The notes: a model not told the origin generated them from the sequence alone. Numbered from the stretch's first letter, positions 17,065-27,495 are shown. The stretch is 32,808 nt of DNA from Halobacteriales archaeon QH_2_65_14 (GCA_003021285.1 PXQO01000083.1:1-32808), one strand, 5' to 3'. A program made the numbers and translations.

Positions 17065-20000
17065 TTACGTTCCCGGAGGGACCGTCGCCCCCCGGGGCCG
17101 GACGAACTTCCGGTCGTTCGGACAGCGGCCGTCCTCACACCCGTCTCCGGTTCCGGACAGACCGTCACAGTGGATTTCGCCGGCATCGAGTTGACCGACG
17201 ACGGGCCACGTCGGGGAGCATTCGGGGTCCTCGTCGTCGCGGTCACCGACACCGACGCCACCGGACGGAACGACCACGACGAGGATCGACCGTGCGGAGA
17301 AGTCGATGGGGTCGACGCGCCCGAGTGTCCGCTTCTCGCCCGCGATTTCCAGTTGCACACTCCGGTTCTCGCGCACGTACGTGGTCGCGGTCGTCGTGTC
17401 CGGCGTCCCCATGTTGGCTGTCGCCTCGAACCGGGCGTACTCCCCGTCCGCCTCGACGTCCCAGACGTTCATCGTCGCGAACCAGTATCCCGGGACTGGC
17501 AGGAGCGGGACGCCGGCGGGCACGCGGATCGGGGTGTCAGTGCCGTCGACCCACCGGCCGTAGTTGTCGTCGGTGATTTCGAACTCACCGTCGGGGAACT
17601 CCTCGAGTCGGTCCGCGAGGATGGACTCACCGACGTTCCCCAGGGCCTTGCGCGTCTCGTTATCGAGCGTCTCGACCACGTCCGAACTGTCCAGCGTCAC
17701 CGTTCCCTCGCTGGCCGCCGTGACGACCGCCGGCCTGGCAGCCGAATCGATTACTGTCGACCACTGGTCGTCGGCCATCCTGTCGGCGTAGGACGCCCTG
17801 AACCCGTCCGTGTCGAGCGCCGCCACGACCTCGTCGATTATCGGATCGGTCGCGTTCCCGTCCCCGATTGCGATTGCCGTCTCGGCCGTCGTCTCGTACC
17901 CGGCGAGTGCTCGACTGACCGCCGCCTCGATGTTCTCTACCGCCCGGGCGGCAGTCGTGTTCGGCCGGATCAGGCACGACCATTTCGTGCCACAGTCACG
18001 GGGTACTTCGGGTTCGTAGTCGTCTCCATAGCAGGTCGGACAGTAGATGTGGACGTCGTCCGGATAGAGGGACATTGCGATGTACTCTGCCACGCGGGTT
18101 TGGAAGGCGTCGATTTCAGCGGCCGTTTCGCGTTCCAGCTCGTCGGTCAGCCGCGCGAGTCGTTGTTCGTCGGCGTACTCCTCGTCCGTGTGTGCCTCCG
18201 CGGTCTGTGCCAGTTCCCCGGCCCGGAGTGCATCTCCGGCCATCCTGAACGATATCTCGGCGTCGGGGCTTCCCAGGCCGATGGCGTCGATCACCTTGCT
18301 CAACAGACCGTCCACTATCGACTGGTACGGCATCCGGAGGTTGTTCTCGTTTTTCATCGATAGCGGGGAGAACGTGACTCCCTCCTCGACCTGTGGGAGG
18401 TCGGCTTTCGTCACGTTCTCGTCGACGAAGTAGGTCGGTGCGCCGGACACCTCGTAGGTGAGATTGGTCGTCAGATCACCCGACTCTATCGGAACGGGAT
18501 CGGGTTCCTCGGCGCTTACGCCCTGCTGGAGTGCTGACACTGCGCTGTCCAGGCCACCATCGATGCCCGCGAGTTCGTCATCGAGGGCCCCCATCGCCTG
18601 GCTGTGTGCCGCTTCGAGCCCCTGCAACTTCCCGCCGAGTTCCGCGAAGTACGCGTGACGCGCCTCGTAGACGACCTTCTGCCCGACGCTCTCGTAGTCG
18701 TCGTCCCGTTCGAGAAACGCCATCTTCGTGCGGTTTACCTTCTCGTGGAGCCGTCCGAACGGACCGACGTCCTCCGCACGGCCCCGGTCCAGGAGTTCGC
18801 GCCGCTCGAACGTATGGTTCACCTCGGAGACAGTCTCCTGGATAGCCGTGATGTCCGCTGCCAGCGTTCGTTCGAGTTCCGTATCGAGAAACTCGGTGTG
18901 GTCGAGTGTGACGGTCTCCTCCTCCGGAAGGACTACCTCGTCGGGGTAGGTCGCGTTATCCACGCGTGTCTCGACCCAAAGCCGGACCCGCTCGGGGTCT
19001 GTCCCACCGAGAATCTCCGTGACTATCGGCGTGGCGGCCCCCTCGTAGTTCCGGAACGAGCCATTCCCGGGGACTGGGGCGTCCCGCTGACCGGGACCGC
19101 CGCTTTCGCCATCCTGGGGACCGGCGTCGTACTTGTACTCGATGCCGACTCCCTCGTTGACGTCGTCGATGTTGGCGTTCGGATTCGCCTCGCCCTCCTC
19201 GAACACTGTCTCGATGTCGACGGTGAACGAGCCTTGGTCGGACCTCGCCTTGGTCTCCTCGCGCTCCTGGGAGGCCCAGCACTGCTTCGTCAGTTCGATA
19301 TTGACCGTCACCCACCCGCTCAACTCGTAGTACTTCTCGTCCGCATCCAGTTGCTCGAACCCGCTGATGACGAACTTCACTCCCTCGTTGGTTCTGTCCG
19401 TCGATTTGTAGCCGTACCTGCAGTCGACTTCCGCGTCGAGTTCGCCGCGGTCGTAGGTGGATCGTATGTTGACGTCGAACGTGAACAGCCGGTCGATGAC
19501 GCTCCCAAACGAGTGGTTGTGGTCTGTCGCGGCCATCTCGCCCAGCGGATGGTAGGCCGTCTCGTTGACGCCGATAGTGTGGTTCGCGTCCATCCCGGGC
19601 GCGTCTCCAAGTAGTTCACTCGTCTCGGGTGCCGCGGGTAACTCGCCCGTCATCGGGTCGCCGAACACCCACTTGCTGGCTTCACAGAAGCCGTCCACTA
19701 TCCTCGGATCCAGAGACCCCCGGCTGTATCCCTCGTAGAGTTCCTGTGCGTCGCGTACCGCCATACACAGCCAACCCCGACGGATCGCATCGTTGAGCTG
19801 TGGGTCCGCCATCCCGAAGACGTCCCTCTGTGTCCGGTACACCCCATCGTTGACCGACGGCTCTACGTGCCTGTTCGCGATGACTTCAGTTATCGGCATG
19901 CCCCCGTACTGGGCGTATCCGCGCGCCCATCCCAGTGCGTAAATCCGTGCGTTGAACCGCTGGGAGAGCCCATCCTCGGTGATGCCGGCGTCGAGTTTCT

Positions 20001-20631
20001 CCTGGAACAGTTCCATCCGGTCGTGGAGTTGCATGATGGGCGTCGCAATCGCAACCCTCACCGATTCCGTCCGCTGGTGGGTCTCCATGCCGTCAGCCCG
20101 CAGAGTCGTCGTGATGCCCGATAGCTCGACCTGCAGGACCGCCGCTGGTTCCGCCGTGTCGTTTCCCGTGGGATTCGTTTCTGCCGAGAGCGTGACCCGT
20201 TCTATGGCGTTCTCGAAGGTCGTGGCGTTCTCGATGGCCGGGAGCGACACACTCGTTTCGGCAGAGCCGACGGTCTGTCCCGTCGCGTCCAGCCGTTGAC
20301 GGGCTTCGATGTACACGAGTGCCTTGAGATACGATTCGAACGGCGCATCTGAATCGAGGGCGTTACCGTAGGTGGTGTTGGCGACGCTCGTCAGGGGCTG
20401 TTGTGCCGCGCGCTCGGCCGCACGTGTCGCCGCGTCCCGGACCGCAGTCTGTATGGCTGCGTCCGTTCTGTCCATCGCCAGGTCGGCGTCGTCCTCGACT
20501 GATGCCGAATCCCGCGTCCCGAGATATCCGACAATCAGCAAACTCGATACGAGGACAACGACACAGATGACGGCAAACGGGACGTGTCCGCGCTCGTCTC
20601 CCGCCAGTCGATACAGTGGCCGGGACGTCAT
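17065..20631 (-). CDS. Very large haloarchaeal surface protein with pilin-like N-terminus (DUF7286-like)
   Basis: ATG at 20631 overlaps the upstream stop (ATGA); N-terminal hydrophobic segment GHVPFAVICVVVLVSSLLIVGYLGT followed by about 1150 aa extracytoplasmic-type sequence. Confidence 0.75.
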   Translation of the reverse strand: MTSRPLYRLAGDERGHVPFAVICVVVLVSSLLIVGYLGTRDSASVEDDADLAMDRTDAAIQTAVRDAATRAAERAAQQPLTSVANTTYGNALDSDAPFESYLKALVYIEARQRLDATGQTVGSAETSVSLPAIENATTFENAIERVTLSAETNPTGNDTAEPAAVLQVELSGITTTLRADGMETHQRTESVRVAIATPIMQLHDRMELFQEKLDAGITEDGLSQRFNARIYALGWARGYAQYGGMPITEVIANRHVEPSVNDGVYRTQRDVFGMADPQLNDAIRRGWLCMAVRDAQELYEGYSRGSLDPRIVDGFCEASKWVFGDPMTGELPAAPETSELLGDAPGMDANHTIGVNETAYHPLGEMAATDHNHSFGSVIDRLFTFDVNIRSTYDRGELDAEVDCRYGYKSTDRTNEGVKFVISGFEQLDADEKYYELSGWVTVNIELTKQCWASQEREETKARSDQGSFTVDIETVFEEGEANPNANIDDVNEGVGIEYKYDAGPQDGESGGPGQRDAPVPGNGSFRNYEGAATPIVTEILGGTDPERVRLWVETRVDNATYPDEVVLPEEETVTLDHTEFLDTELERTLAADITAIQETVSEVNHTFERRELLDRGRAEDVGPFGRLHEKVNRTKMAFLERDDDYESVGQKVVYEARHAYFAELGGKLQGLEAAHSQAMGALDDELAGIDGGLDSAVSALQQGVSAEEPDPVPIESGDLTTNLTYEVSGAPTYFVDENVTKADLPQVEEGVTFSPLSMKNENNLRMPYQSIVDGLLSKVIDAIGLGSPDAEISFRMAGDALRAGELAQTAEAHTDEEYADEQRLARLTDELERETAAEIDAFQTRVAEYIAMSLYPDDVHIYCPTCYGDDYEPEVPRDCGTKWSCLIRPNTTAARAVENIEAAVSRALAGYETTAETAIAIGDGNATDPIIDEVVAALDTDGFRASYADRMADDQWSTVIDSAARPAVVTAASEGTVTLDSSDVVETLDNETRKALGNVGESILADRLEEFPDGEFEITDDNYGRWVDGTDTPIRVPAGVPLLPVPGYWFATMNVWDVEADGEYARFEATANMGTPDTTTATTYVRENRSVQLEIAGEKRTLGRVDPIDFSARSILVVVVPSGGVGVGDRDDEDPECSPTWPVVGQLDAGEIHCDGLSGTGDGCEDGRCPNDRKFVRPRGATVPPGT

Positions 20632-21572
20632 GGGTCCCACGTCCTGACGGTCACAGTCACTTCGTGCATCCTGAGTGCTCGCGCTGCCGCCTGCGCGGTT
20701 TCGAAGGTCGCAACGAGTTCAGCGTTCAACTGGACGGCGAGAGCCCCGGTCAGGTACTTGTTCAGCGCCGCTGTGTCGGCGCTCTCCCGTTCGAGATTCT
20801 CCGCTATCGCCTCGTCGTCGGGACTGACGCGGTCGACGACTGTCGCCACCCGCCTGTAGCGGTAGACCGCGAGTTCCCGTTCCAGCCCGCTACTTTCGAG
20901 CGCCCGCTGTGATTCGAGACGGGGAACGAGGCGCTCTATCAGCGCCTCCGCGGCGATACGCGCGACAGTGCCGTAGTCGTCCTCGTTCTCGACAGCACCC
21001 AGCGCCTCCTCCCGGAGGTCGGGAATCCCGCTCGGGACGGCAAGGGTCGTGAGACTCGTTTCGACCTCGGGCGGCGGCTGTTGACCGACGGCGACCTCCC
21101 CGCGGATCGATGCGCCCTCGTAGGGTTGCCAGTCTCCGCTGACGCTGGACTCGAAACTCGATTCCACCAGGCTCGCCTGCACCGCTTCGTCGATTGACTC
21201 CACGTACTCGGAGCCCGCAATCGAGAGAGGCGTCGGCTCCGTGTGCACGTCGAATGCCACGTTCGAAACGGCTCCAGCGCCGACCTGCCCTGCGATGGGG
21301 CCGTGTGACACGCGCTGGAGTTCGTCGTCGCTGTACCCGTCGTCGCCGGGGAATTCGTCGGCAGCGAGGACGGGTTCCATCGAATAGCTCGCGTTCACCG
21401 TCGACGCACCGAGCGTCTCGGCAGTGTTCGGCCCCTGGCTCGGGTCGTGCGTGCGCTCTGTTCCGTCGGCGAAGGTCGCAAGGACCGCGATTGCGGCCAC
21501 GAGCACCAGGATGGCAAGGGAGACGTCTGCGACCGTGCTCACGCCCCGTCGCCCGCGAAGGCTCACTGTCAT
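20628..21572 (-). CDS. Pilin-like haloarchaeal protein (DUF7284-like)
   Basis: RRGVSTVADVSLAILVLVAAIAVLATFADG N-terminus; ATGA overlaps on both sides. Confidence 0.7.
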   Translation of the reverse strand: MTVSLRGRRGVSTVADVSLAILVLVAAIAVLATFADGTERTHDPSQGPNTAETLGASTVNASYSMEPVLAADEFPGDDGYSDDELQRVSHGPIAGQVGAGAVSNVAFDVHTEPTPLSIAGSEYVESIDEAVQASLVESSFESSVSGDWQPYEGASIRGEVAVGQQPPPEVETSLTTLAVPSGIPDLREEALGAVENEDDYGTVARIAAEALIERLVPRLESQRALESSGLERELAVYRYRRVATVVDRVSPDDEAIAENLERESADTAALNKYLTGALAVQLNAELVATFETAQAAARALRMHEVTVTVRTWDP

Positions 21573-22054
21573 TCCCAGACCACCACCGTGAGACGCCCCG
21601 GTCTGACGTCGCCGATGTCGACCCGGACCGGGACTGACCTGCTGACCGTCGTGGCAGACTCGGGAGGTTCTGCTCGCCTGCCTGGTTTCCCATCCTGCCC
21701 GAAGGTCGCCCTGTCGACTGTGCGAAGTCTGCCGTTCTCCCCGACAACCGTGACGGTTGCCCGAACCGACTGTCCCTCCGGAAGTGACTGTACCTTCACG
21801 GCCTCTCCGAGTGATGCGACTTCCGGGTCGAACACGCCGTCCTCGTGGATGTCGGCCCAGAGACCATTCATCGTAGCTTCCGCAACGTCGCGTTCGTCAC
21901 CCGAGTCGGAGATGACGTCCGTCGTGACGCCCGCATAGAGCGAGAGGGCTGCACAGATCGCTGCTATCGAGACCAGCGCGGCCAGCGGCTCTGTCTGCCC
22001 CCGCGTCGCTTCCCTCGACTTCCGTTCACCTGTCGTCCATGCCTGTTCTCCCAT
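21569..22054 (-). CDS. Pilin-like haloarchaeal protein (DUF7285-like)
   Basis: RGQTEPLAALVSIAAICAALSLYAGVTTDVI class III-like signal; overlaps next gene by ATGA. Confidence 0.7.
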   Translation of the reverse strand: MGEQAWTTGERKSREATRGQTEPLAALVSIAAICAALSLYAGVTTDVISDSGDERDVAEATMNGLWADIHEDGVFDPEVASLGEAVKVQSLPEGQSVRATVTVVGENGRLRTVDRATFGQDGKPGRRAEPPESATTVSRSVPVRVDIGDVRPGRLTVVVWE

Positions 22055-22114
22055 GGCTCGGGACCACGCTGGTCCCCTTTTCGTATTTAAACGCGAGGGC
22101 CAGCGTTGGACTGC

Positions 22115-22579
22115 TCACCGGGAATCACTCTCGACTTCGACGACGGGATTCCCGGCCGCATCCGGGACGAGTTCAAGTGTCAGCTTCTCAGTTCCCGGAC
22201 CGCCAGTCAGTTCGAGGTTGCCCCCGTCTGCGTGAACGACGGGTGCGTCCACGAACGTAACCTGTTCGGGCTGTCCATCGACACGGTACCGGACCCTCGT
22301 CCGGTTCGTGTCCGGGACCCTGGCGAACACGAGTCGGTCGAGAGGGTCCTCGATGAATCCGCCGTCAGGCAGGTCGACCTCGACGGTGCGTTGGGGTCCG
22401 TCCTGCCGCTCCTTCGGGAGTTGCTCGTTCTCGACCAGCGAGGTCGCTGCCGCCTCGATAGTTGCGATTTCGGATTCGACGTCCTGTTCGGTCTTGAGTG
22501 TCGAACCGTGGTCGACCGCCGGCATCGCCGTGGCCAGGATGGCCGCCGTCAGGACGACCGCGAGCACGTATCGTATCAC
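22115..22579 (-). CDS. Small secreted/TM protein at the 5' end of the pilin-like cluster
   Basis: N-terminal MIRYVLAVVLTAAILATAMPAVD; same strand and close spacing as the cluster; start codon is GTG. Confidence 0.65.
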   Translation of the reverse strand: MIRYVLAVVLTAAILATAMPAVDHGSTLKTEQDVESEIATIEAAATSLVENEQLPKERQDGPQRTVEVDLPDGGFIEDPLDRLVFARVPDTNRTRVRYRVDGQPEQVTFVDAPVVHADGGNLELTGGPGTEKLTLELVPDAAGNPVVEVESDSR

Positions 22580-22744
22580 GGCTGTTCACCCGCTTTCTCG
22601 GGGAATTCGGGCTCGAATCGGCTGTTCTCGGGCATAGGCCGCTTTCGGTGCGTCCTCGTATTTCAATCCACGCACCGGCCCAGGGAGACGCCGGTGACCC
22701 CACAAACGCTCGATTTTAAATGGGATGGGCGGACCAGCGAACCT

Positions 22745-23233
22745 ATGCGGGATTCGAACCTGTGGTGCGACGAGCGCGCGGTCGAGGGGTTACCGGTTCG
22801 GCTGGTTATCGCCGTCGCAGTCGGCGTGGCAGCCATGACCATCATGCTGGGACTCCTCGACGGCGTCGACGAGTTCGACGAGCGGGAGGTGACTGTCCAG
22901 CTCGACGAGGAGCTTCTCACTCCAGACGAGTTCGGGGAGTACGAACCGGTGCGGATTGCCGTCGTAACGGAAGACGGCGAACCGATCACTGACGCTGTGG
23001 TGATTGTCAGTGGCGGCTCCCTGCCGCTCGAAAACGGGCCGCTGGTCCGTCAGACAGGGAGCGACTCCAACGAGGTGACCGTTTCGGTGGCTACCGGGGG
23101 AGGGGCGGATGCAACCGTGGCGTTCAGAACCGGGCAGAACCGGGGCACCCTGCATATCGATGTGCGTCCGCCGCCAGGAACCGACCTCGTCGACGACCGG
23201 AACAATCCCCATCTGACGGTCGTGGACGGATAG
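22745..23233 (+). CDS. DUF7382-like haloarchaeal membrane protein with Ig-like/carboxypeptidase-regulatory-type domain
   Basis: RAVEGLPVRLVIAVAVGVAAMTIMLGLLDGV ... EPVRIAVVTEDGEPITDAVVIVSG...GTLHIDVRPP. Confidence 0.7.
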   Translation: MRDSNLWCDERAVEGLPVRLVIAVAVGVAAMTIMLGLLDGVDEFDEREVTVQLDEELLTPDEFGEYEPVRIAVVTEDGEPITDAVVIVSGGSLPLENGPLVRQTGSDSNEVTVSVATGGGADATVAFRTGQNRGTLHIDVRPPPGTDLVDDRNNPHLTVVDG

Positions 23234-23292
23234 TTCGCGGGGTAGCTGTTCGCGGACCTGACTCTCGCGGACTAGCCAGTTCGTCCCGCATT

Positions 23293-26028
23293 TCACTCCC
23301 AGAAGGACCGAGTTCTGGCGTACTCGCGTTCCCGCGAGAGGATGTCGCGGTAGAAGTCGTCCTCGTCCTCGCGGAGTTTGTTGATGATGCGCGCCGCGTT
23401 CCGCGGGCCGACCCCCCTCGCGGCGAGGGCGATGACCGCCTGCTTGCCGTGGCTCTGGACCAGGCTGGCCGCCTGATAGGCCCGCTCGGTGCGCTTGCGT
23501 TGCTCCTCGGTCTTGTCCTCGGCCCGAACCGCCTGGACGGTCTCCTCGTCCCACGGATTGAGCGCCCCAATCCGGGTCGACCCACACTCCGGACACGTCG
23601 GCTGGTCCCGGATTCGCTTGACCTGCTTCGTCCGTTCGTACTTCCTGCAGTGGAGACAAAAGAGGATAACGCGGTCCGTCTGAAGGCGCTCTTTGACCGT
23701 CCTGATGACGCTCGCGTCGGCGTTCTCGGGGGTCAGAAGCTCCGTACCGGACCCGCGGCCGCCAGTCCCCAGTGGCGTCAGTCCGCCGACCGTCTCGACG
23801 GCCAGTTCGCCGGACTGGATTCGTTCGAGGACGCGACTCGCTGCCTCGACTGCGAGTTCCTCGTGCAGGAGTTCGCGGAGCGCCTCCTCGTACACGGGAG
23901 TTCCTTCGAGGGCATCCATCAATCTGCCTCTCCCGAATCCCGGGCTGTTCGAGCCCCGCCAGCGCTTGAGCGCCCCGAAGGTCGTCGCGGTCTGTGCGAC
24001 CTTGAACTTGAGCGCGTCGGCATTCTTCAGGCTGAGTTCGATGATACTCCGCACGTGTTCGGGGTCAGTTTCCCGTAGCACCCGGATCACGTCGCTGCCG
24101 GAAACGCCGTGGGGGACGTCGAGTTCGATGCGGTACGGGTCCGATTCCAGTCCGATGGTCGAGCCGGTTTGTTGCCCGAGCAGAGCGGACACGAGCCGTC
24201 CGAGCGTTTCGTTTACCGTGTGACCGAAGCAGGCGTTGACCACCACCGAGTCGTACCGCCCCTGGAGGTCGCGTGCGACCGACTCGACCGTCCCGCCGGC
24301 CTCCAGCTGTTTGCCGGCGACCGACCGGAGCTGGCCGACGTCCTGGGCGACCGGCTCCCGGACCGGGATTTCCTGTCCAGTCCAGGAGGGAACCTCTCCG
24401 GCGGGGTCCTCGATGGGCGAGACCGTCACTACCTCGTCGTCCTCGTCCACGTCGGTGATCCGCCACATCTCGCCGCGCTGGACGAACACCTCGCCGGGTT
24501 CCGCGAAGTTGACGACGAACCGCTCGTCGAGCGTCCCGACCCGAGAGCCGCTCGCTACGTCCTCGACGTCGTAGGTCGCCTCGTCGGGAATCATCGAGAG
24601 GTTCCGATAGAAGTACTGCCAGGTGCCGCGGCGTTTCTCAAGCCGGTCGGCCTCCTCGTCGAGCCAGACGACGCGATTGCTGGCGAGTTCCCGCACCACG
24701 GCCTTGAACTTCTCCTCGTCGAGGTTCCGGAACGGGTACGCACGGGTGATGATTTCGTATGCACGCATGGCGCGTATCTCGCCGAAATCCATCACCAGCC
24801 CGGCTGTCTGGTTGGCCACAGTGTCGAGGCTATCGTGGTGAATGGCCGCCGGTTCGACCGCGCCGTTCCTGGCGCGGTGTGCGATGACCAGCGACTCCAG
24901 TACATCGTCGGGGTGGCTGGTGACGATGGTTCCCGAGGAGACGTCCCCCTCCCGGTGGCCGGCGCGACCGATGCGCTGGAGCAGTCGGGAGACCTGGCGC
25001 GGGCTGTTGTACTGGACGACGTGGTCGACGTGGCCGACGTCGATACCCAGCTCCATCGAGGACGTACACAGCAGGGCATCGAGTTCGCCCGCCTTGAACT
25101 GCGATTCGACCTCGATGCGGGCCTCCTTTGCGAGCGAGCCGTGGTGGATGCCGATGTTCGTCCCGAGTTCCTTGAGCCGCGACCCGAGCGCCTCGGCAGT
25201 CTGTCGCGTGTTGACGAACACGAGCGTCGCCTCGTGCTCGGCGACGAGTTCGTCGATTGCGTGGACGTGGCTGGCCACCGTCGGATCGGTGACCAGTTTC
25301 CGTGCGAGGCGCTCGTCCGCGTCTGTCTGTTCGGGCGCGTACACGTCGACTTCGAGTGCGCCCCCGACCTCGACTTCCGCGACGGTCCACTCCCGGTCGC
25401 CGGTGAGCAGGCGACCGATCTGATCCGGGTCGTGCACCGTCGCGGAGAGGCCGATGCGCTGGAACGGCCCTGCCAGTTCACGCAACCGTTCGAGCCCGAT
25501 GGCGAGCTGTGCGCCCCGCTTCGAGACGGCGAGTTCGTGAATCTCGTCGACGACGACGTGCTCGACGTCTCCGAGTGCGCGACGGAGTTTCTTGCCCGTC
25601 AACATCGCCTGCAACGTTTCGGGCGTGGTAACGAGCAGGTCCGGCGGGTCGTTTGCCTGCTGTTGTCGCTGATAGTCGGTCGTGTCACCGTGACGAACGT
25701 CCACCTCGACGTCGAGTGTCTCACCCCACCATTCGAGGCGGTCGCGCATGTCGCGGTTGAGCGCCCGGAGCGGCGTGATGTACAGCGCTCCGATCCCGAA
25801 CTGATCGCCACCGGCGAGCGCGTCGAAGATCGGGAGCGTTGCCGTCTCCGTCTTGCCGCTGCCAGTCGGGGCGACGACGACCACGTTCTCCCCGGCGGCA
25901 ATCGGGCCGAGTGCGCGGCGCTGTGGCTCCGTCGGCACATTGAACCCGCGTTCCGAGAGTGCCTGGCGCACCTCGTCACCGAGCGCAGTGAAGGCCCCTG
26001 CACCTGCGACGGCGTCGCCGTCTGTCAT
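23293..26028 (-). CDS. lhr: Lhr-type DEAD/DEAH superfamily 2 helicase
   Basis: Walker A APTGSGKTE, DEIH box VVDEIHEL, LSATV, motif VI QRIGRAGHR, C-terminal zinc motifs CLHCRKYER...CPECGSTRI. Confidence 0.92.
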   Translation of the reverse strand: MTDGDAVAGAGAFTALGDEVRQALSERGFNVPTEPQRRALGPIAAGENVVVVAPTGSGKTETATLPIFDALAGGDQFGIGALYITPLRALNRDMRDRLEWWGETLDVEVDVRHGDTTDYQRQQQANDPPDLLVTTPETLQAMLTGKKLRRALGDVEHVVVDEIHELAVSKRGAQLAIGLERLRELAGPFQRIGLSATVHDPDQIGRLLTGDREWTVAEVEVGGALEVDVYAPEQTDADERLARKLVTDPTVASHVHAIDELVAEHEATLVFVNTRQTAEALGSRLKELGTNIGIHHGSLAKEARIEVESQFKAGELDALLCTSSMELGIDVGHVDHVVQYNSPRQVSRLLQRIGRAGHREGDVSSGTIVTSHPDDVLESLVIAHRARNGAVEPAAIHHDSLDTVANQTAGLVMDFGEIRAMRAYEIITRAYPFRNLDEEKFKAVVRELASNRVVWLDEEADRLEKRRGTWQYFYRNLSMIPDEATYDVEDVASGSRVGTLDERFVVNFAEPGEVFVQRGEMWRITDVDEDDEVVTVSPIEDPAGEVPSWTGQEIPVREPVAQDVGQLRSVAGKQLEAGGTVESVARDLQGRYDSVVVNACFGHTVNETLGRLVSALLGQQTGSTIGLESDPYRIELDVPHGVSGSDVIRVLRETDPEHVRSIIELSLKNADALKFKVAQTATTFGALKRWRGSNSPGFGRGRLMDALEGTPVYEEALRELLHEELAVEAASRVLERIQSGELAVETVGGLTPLGTGGRGSGTELLTPENADASVIRTVKERLQTDRVILFCLHCRKYERTKQVKRIRDQPTCPECGSTRIGALNPWDEETVQAVRAEDKTEEQRKRTERAYQAASLVQSHGKQAVIALAARGVGPRNAARIINKLREDEDDFYRDILSREREYARTRSFWE

Positions 26029-26169
26029 TGGGACCGATTACGTGATTCGACTGATTAAGCCCGTCGGAGTACATCGGGGTGACTCGATATCGGTTCAACA
26101 GCGGCCGACGTCGCCTGCGGATAAGAACTGATCCGACCACGCCGAGAAGGTGAAGTATACCTGATGCTC

Positions 26170-26628
26170 TCAGCCCGTCGCCGACCCTGCGTGAGCTTCG
26201 ATGTTCTCCCAGACCTCTGTCATCCGCTCGCCGGTGAACGCAATGAGTTCCTCGACCGCTTCACCCCGGTCTTCGGGACAGCAGCCCAGGTCGCGGATGG
26301 CCTTGGTCGCCGAGAAGTGATGGACGTGGACGCGGTCGTCGCCGTCCTTCTCGTAGACGACCGTCGTACAGGGGAGCATGCCAGCGAGTTCGTGGTCGAT
26401 TTCGAGGGCGTCGCGGGCGATTTTCGGGTGACAGACGACCAGGAGGGCCGTGCGCTCGACTTCCTCGCCGAGCATCCCCTCGATCATCCGGTCGAGACGC
26501 GTGACTTTCACCGTCTCGAAATCGGCGAGTTCGTGTTCGAGCTGGACGAACGGGACGGCGTCCTCGAAGGGCATGTCCAGCGTCGTATGCATCGCCTCTT
26601 CGGCAGTCGGGGTCGTGGCCTGGCTCAT
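26170..26628 (-). CDS. DUF302 family protein
   Basis: MHTTLDMPFEDAVPFVQLEHELADFETVKVTRLDRMIEGMLGEEVERTALLVVCHPKIARDALEIDHELAGMLPCTTVVYE. Confidence 0.8.
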   Translation of the reverse strand: MSQATTPTAEEAMHTTLDMPFEDAVPFVQLEHELADFETVKVTRLDRMIEGMLGEEVERTALLVVCHPKIARDALEIDHELAGMLPCTTVVYEKDGDDRVHVHHFSATKAIRDLGCCPEDRGEAVEELIAFTGERMTEVWENIEAHAGSATG

Positions 26629-26745
26629 ACCCGAACAATGCGGCGTCACCCGGGATAAGTCTACTGAGACTGTGCAACCCCGGTTCAAACACGTGGGCTG
26701 GCGTGCAAACAAAAACGGGAAACGCCCGGCTTGCCGAGTGGCTGT

Positions 26746-27474
26746 ATGGAGTTTCACGCCGGCGTGCGCCTTGCCGAATCGTTGTCGGACTCGTTGCCTC
26801 CGCTCGCAGTAGACATCGACGGAACGCTGACCGACGAGAGTCGGGTTGTCGACCCGCGGGTCTTTCCGGTGTTGCAGGCCTGGCCGTCGACGCTCGTCAT
26901 CGCCACCGGCAAGGCGGTGCCCTATCCGGTTTCCCTCTGTGAATTCCTGGGCGTCGAACCGCGCGTCGTCGCCGAGAACGGCGGGGTCGTGGTTCCGAGT
27001 CGGACCAGCGGTTTGCTGTTCCGGGGGGATCGAGAGGCGGCGATGACGGTTGCCGAGGAGTACCGGTCGCGCGGCTACACGCTGGGGTGGGGGGAGTCGG
27101 ACCTGGTCAACCGCTGGCGTGAGACTGAACTCGCCGTGAGCCGCGAATCGCCGCTGGAACCGCTCGAAGAGATAGCCTCGAAGTACGGCCTCACCGTCGT
27201 CGATACCGGGTTTGCCTACCACGTCCACTCGTCCGACGTCGACAAAGGTGTCGGACTCGCCACGCTGGCGGACGAAATCGGATTCGATGCAGGGACGTTC
27301 GCGTACATCGGCGACTCCGAAAACGACAGCCCTGCCCTCGAAACCGCCGAGGTCGGGATTGCGGTCGACAATGCCCCCGAACCGGTGAAAGCCAGAGCGG
27401 ATTACGTGACGGAGGCCAGGTATGCCGATGGGTTCCTGGAAGCCGTCGAGTACCTCCAGGCAGACACCGGGTAG
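26746..27474 (+). CDS. Archaeal-type phosphoglycolate phosphatase (HAD)
   Basis: PPLAVDIDGTLTDESRVVDPRVF...IATGKAVPYPVSLCEFLGVEPRVVAENGGVV...YIGDSENDSPALETAEVGIAVDNA. Confidence 0.9.
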   Translation: MEFHAGVRLAESLSDSLPPLAVDIDGTLTDESRVVDPRVFPVLQAWPSTLVIATGKAVPYPVSLCEFLGVEPRVVAENGGVVVPSRTSGLLFRGDREAAMTVAEEYRSRGYTLGWGESDLVNRWRETELAVSRESPLEPLEEIASKYGLTVVDTGFAYHVHSSDVDKGVGLATLADEIGFDAGTFAYIGDSENDSPALETAEVGIAVDNAPEPVKARADYVTEARYADGFLEAVEYLQADTG

Positions 27475-27495
27475 ATCGGTCGCCCCCGCGAGTTT

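Noticed and set aside
16864-19614. Large plus-strand ORFs (499 aa, 336 aa)
   Set aside because: Antisense of the pilin-like cluster protein, which has an ATGA-coupled start and coherent composition.
24109-26058. 649-aa plus-strand ORF
   Set aside because: Exact antisense of the lhr helicase, whose frame has all helicase motifs; the plus-strand protein has no recognisable domain.
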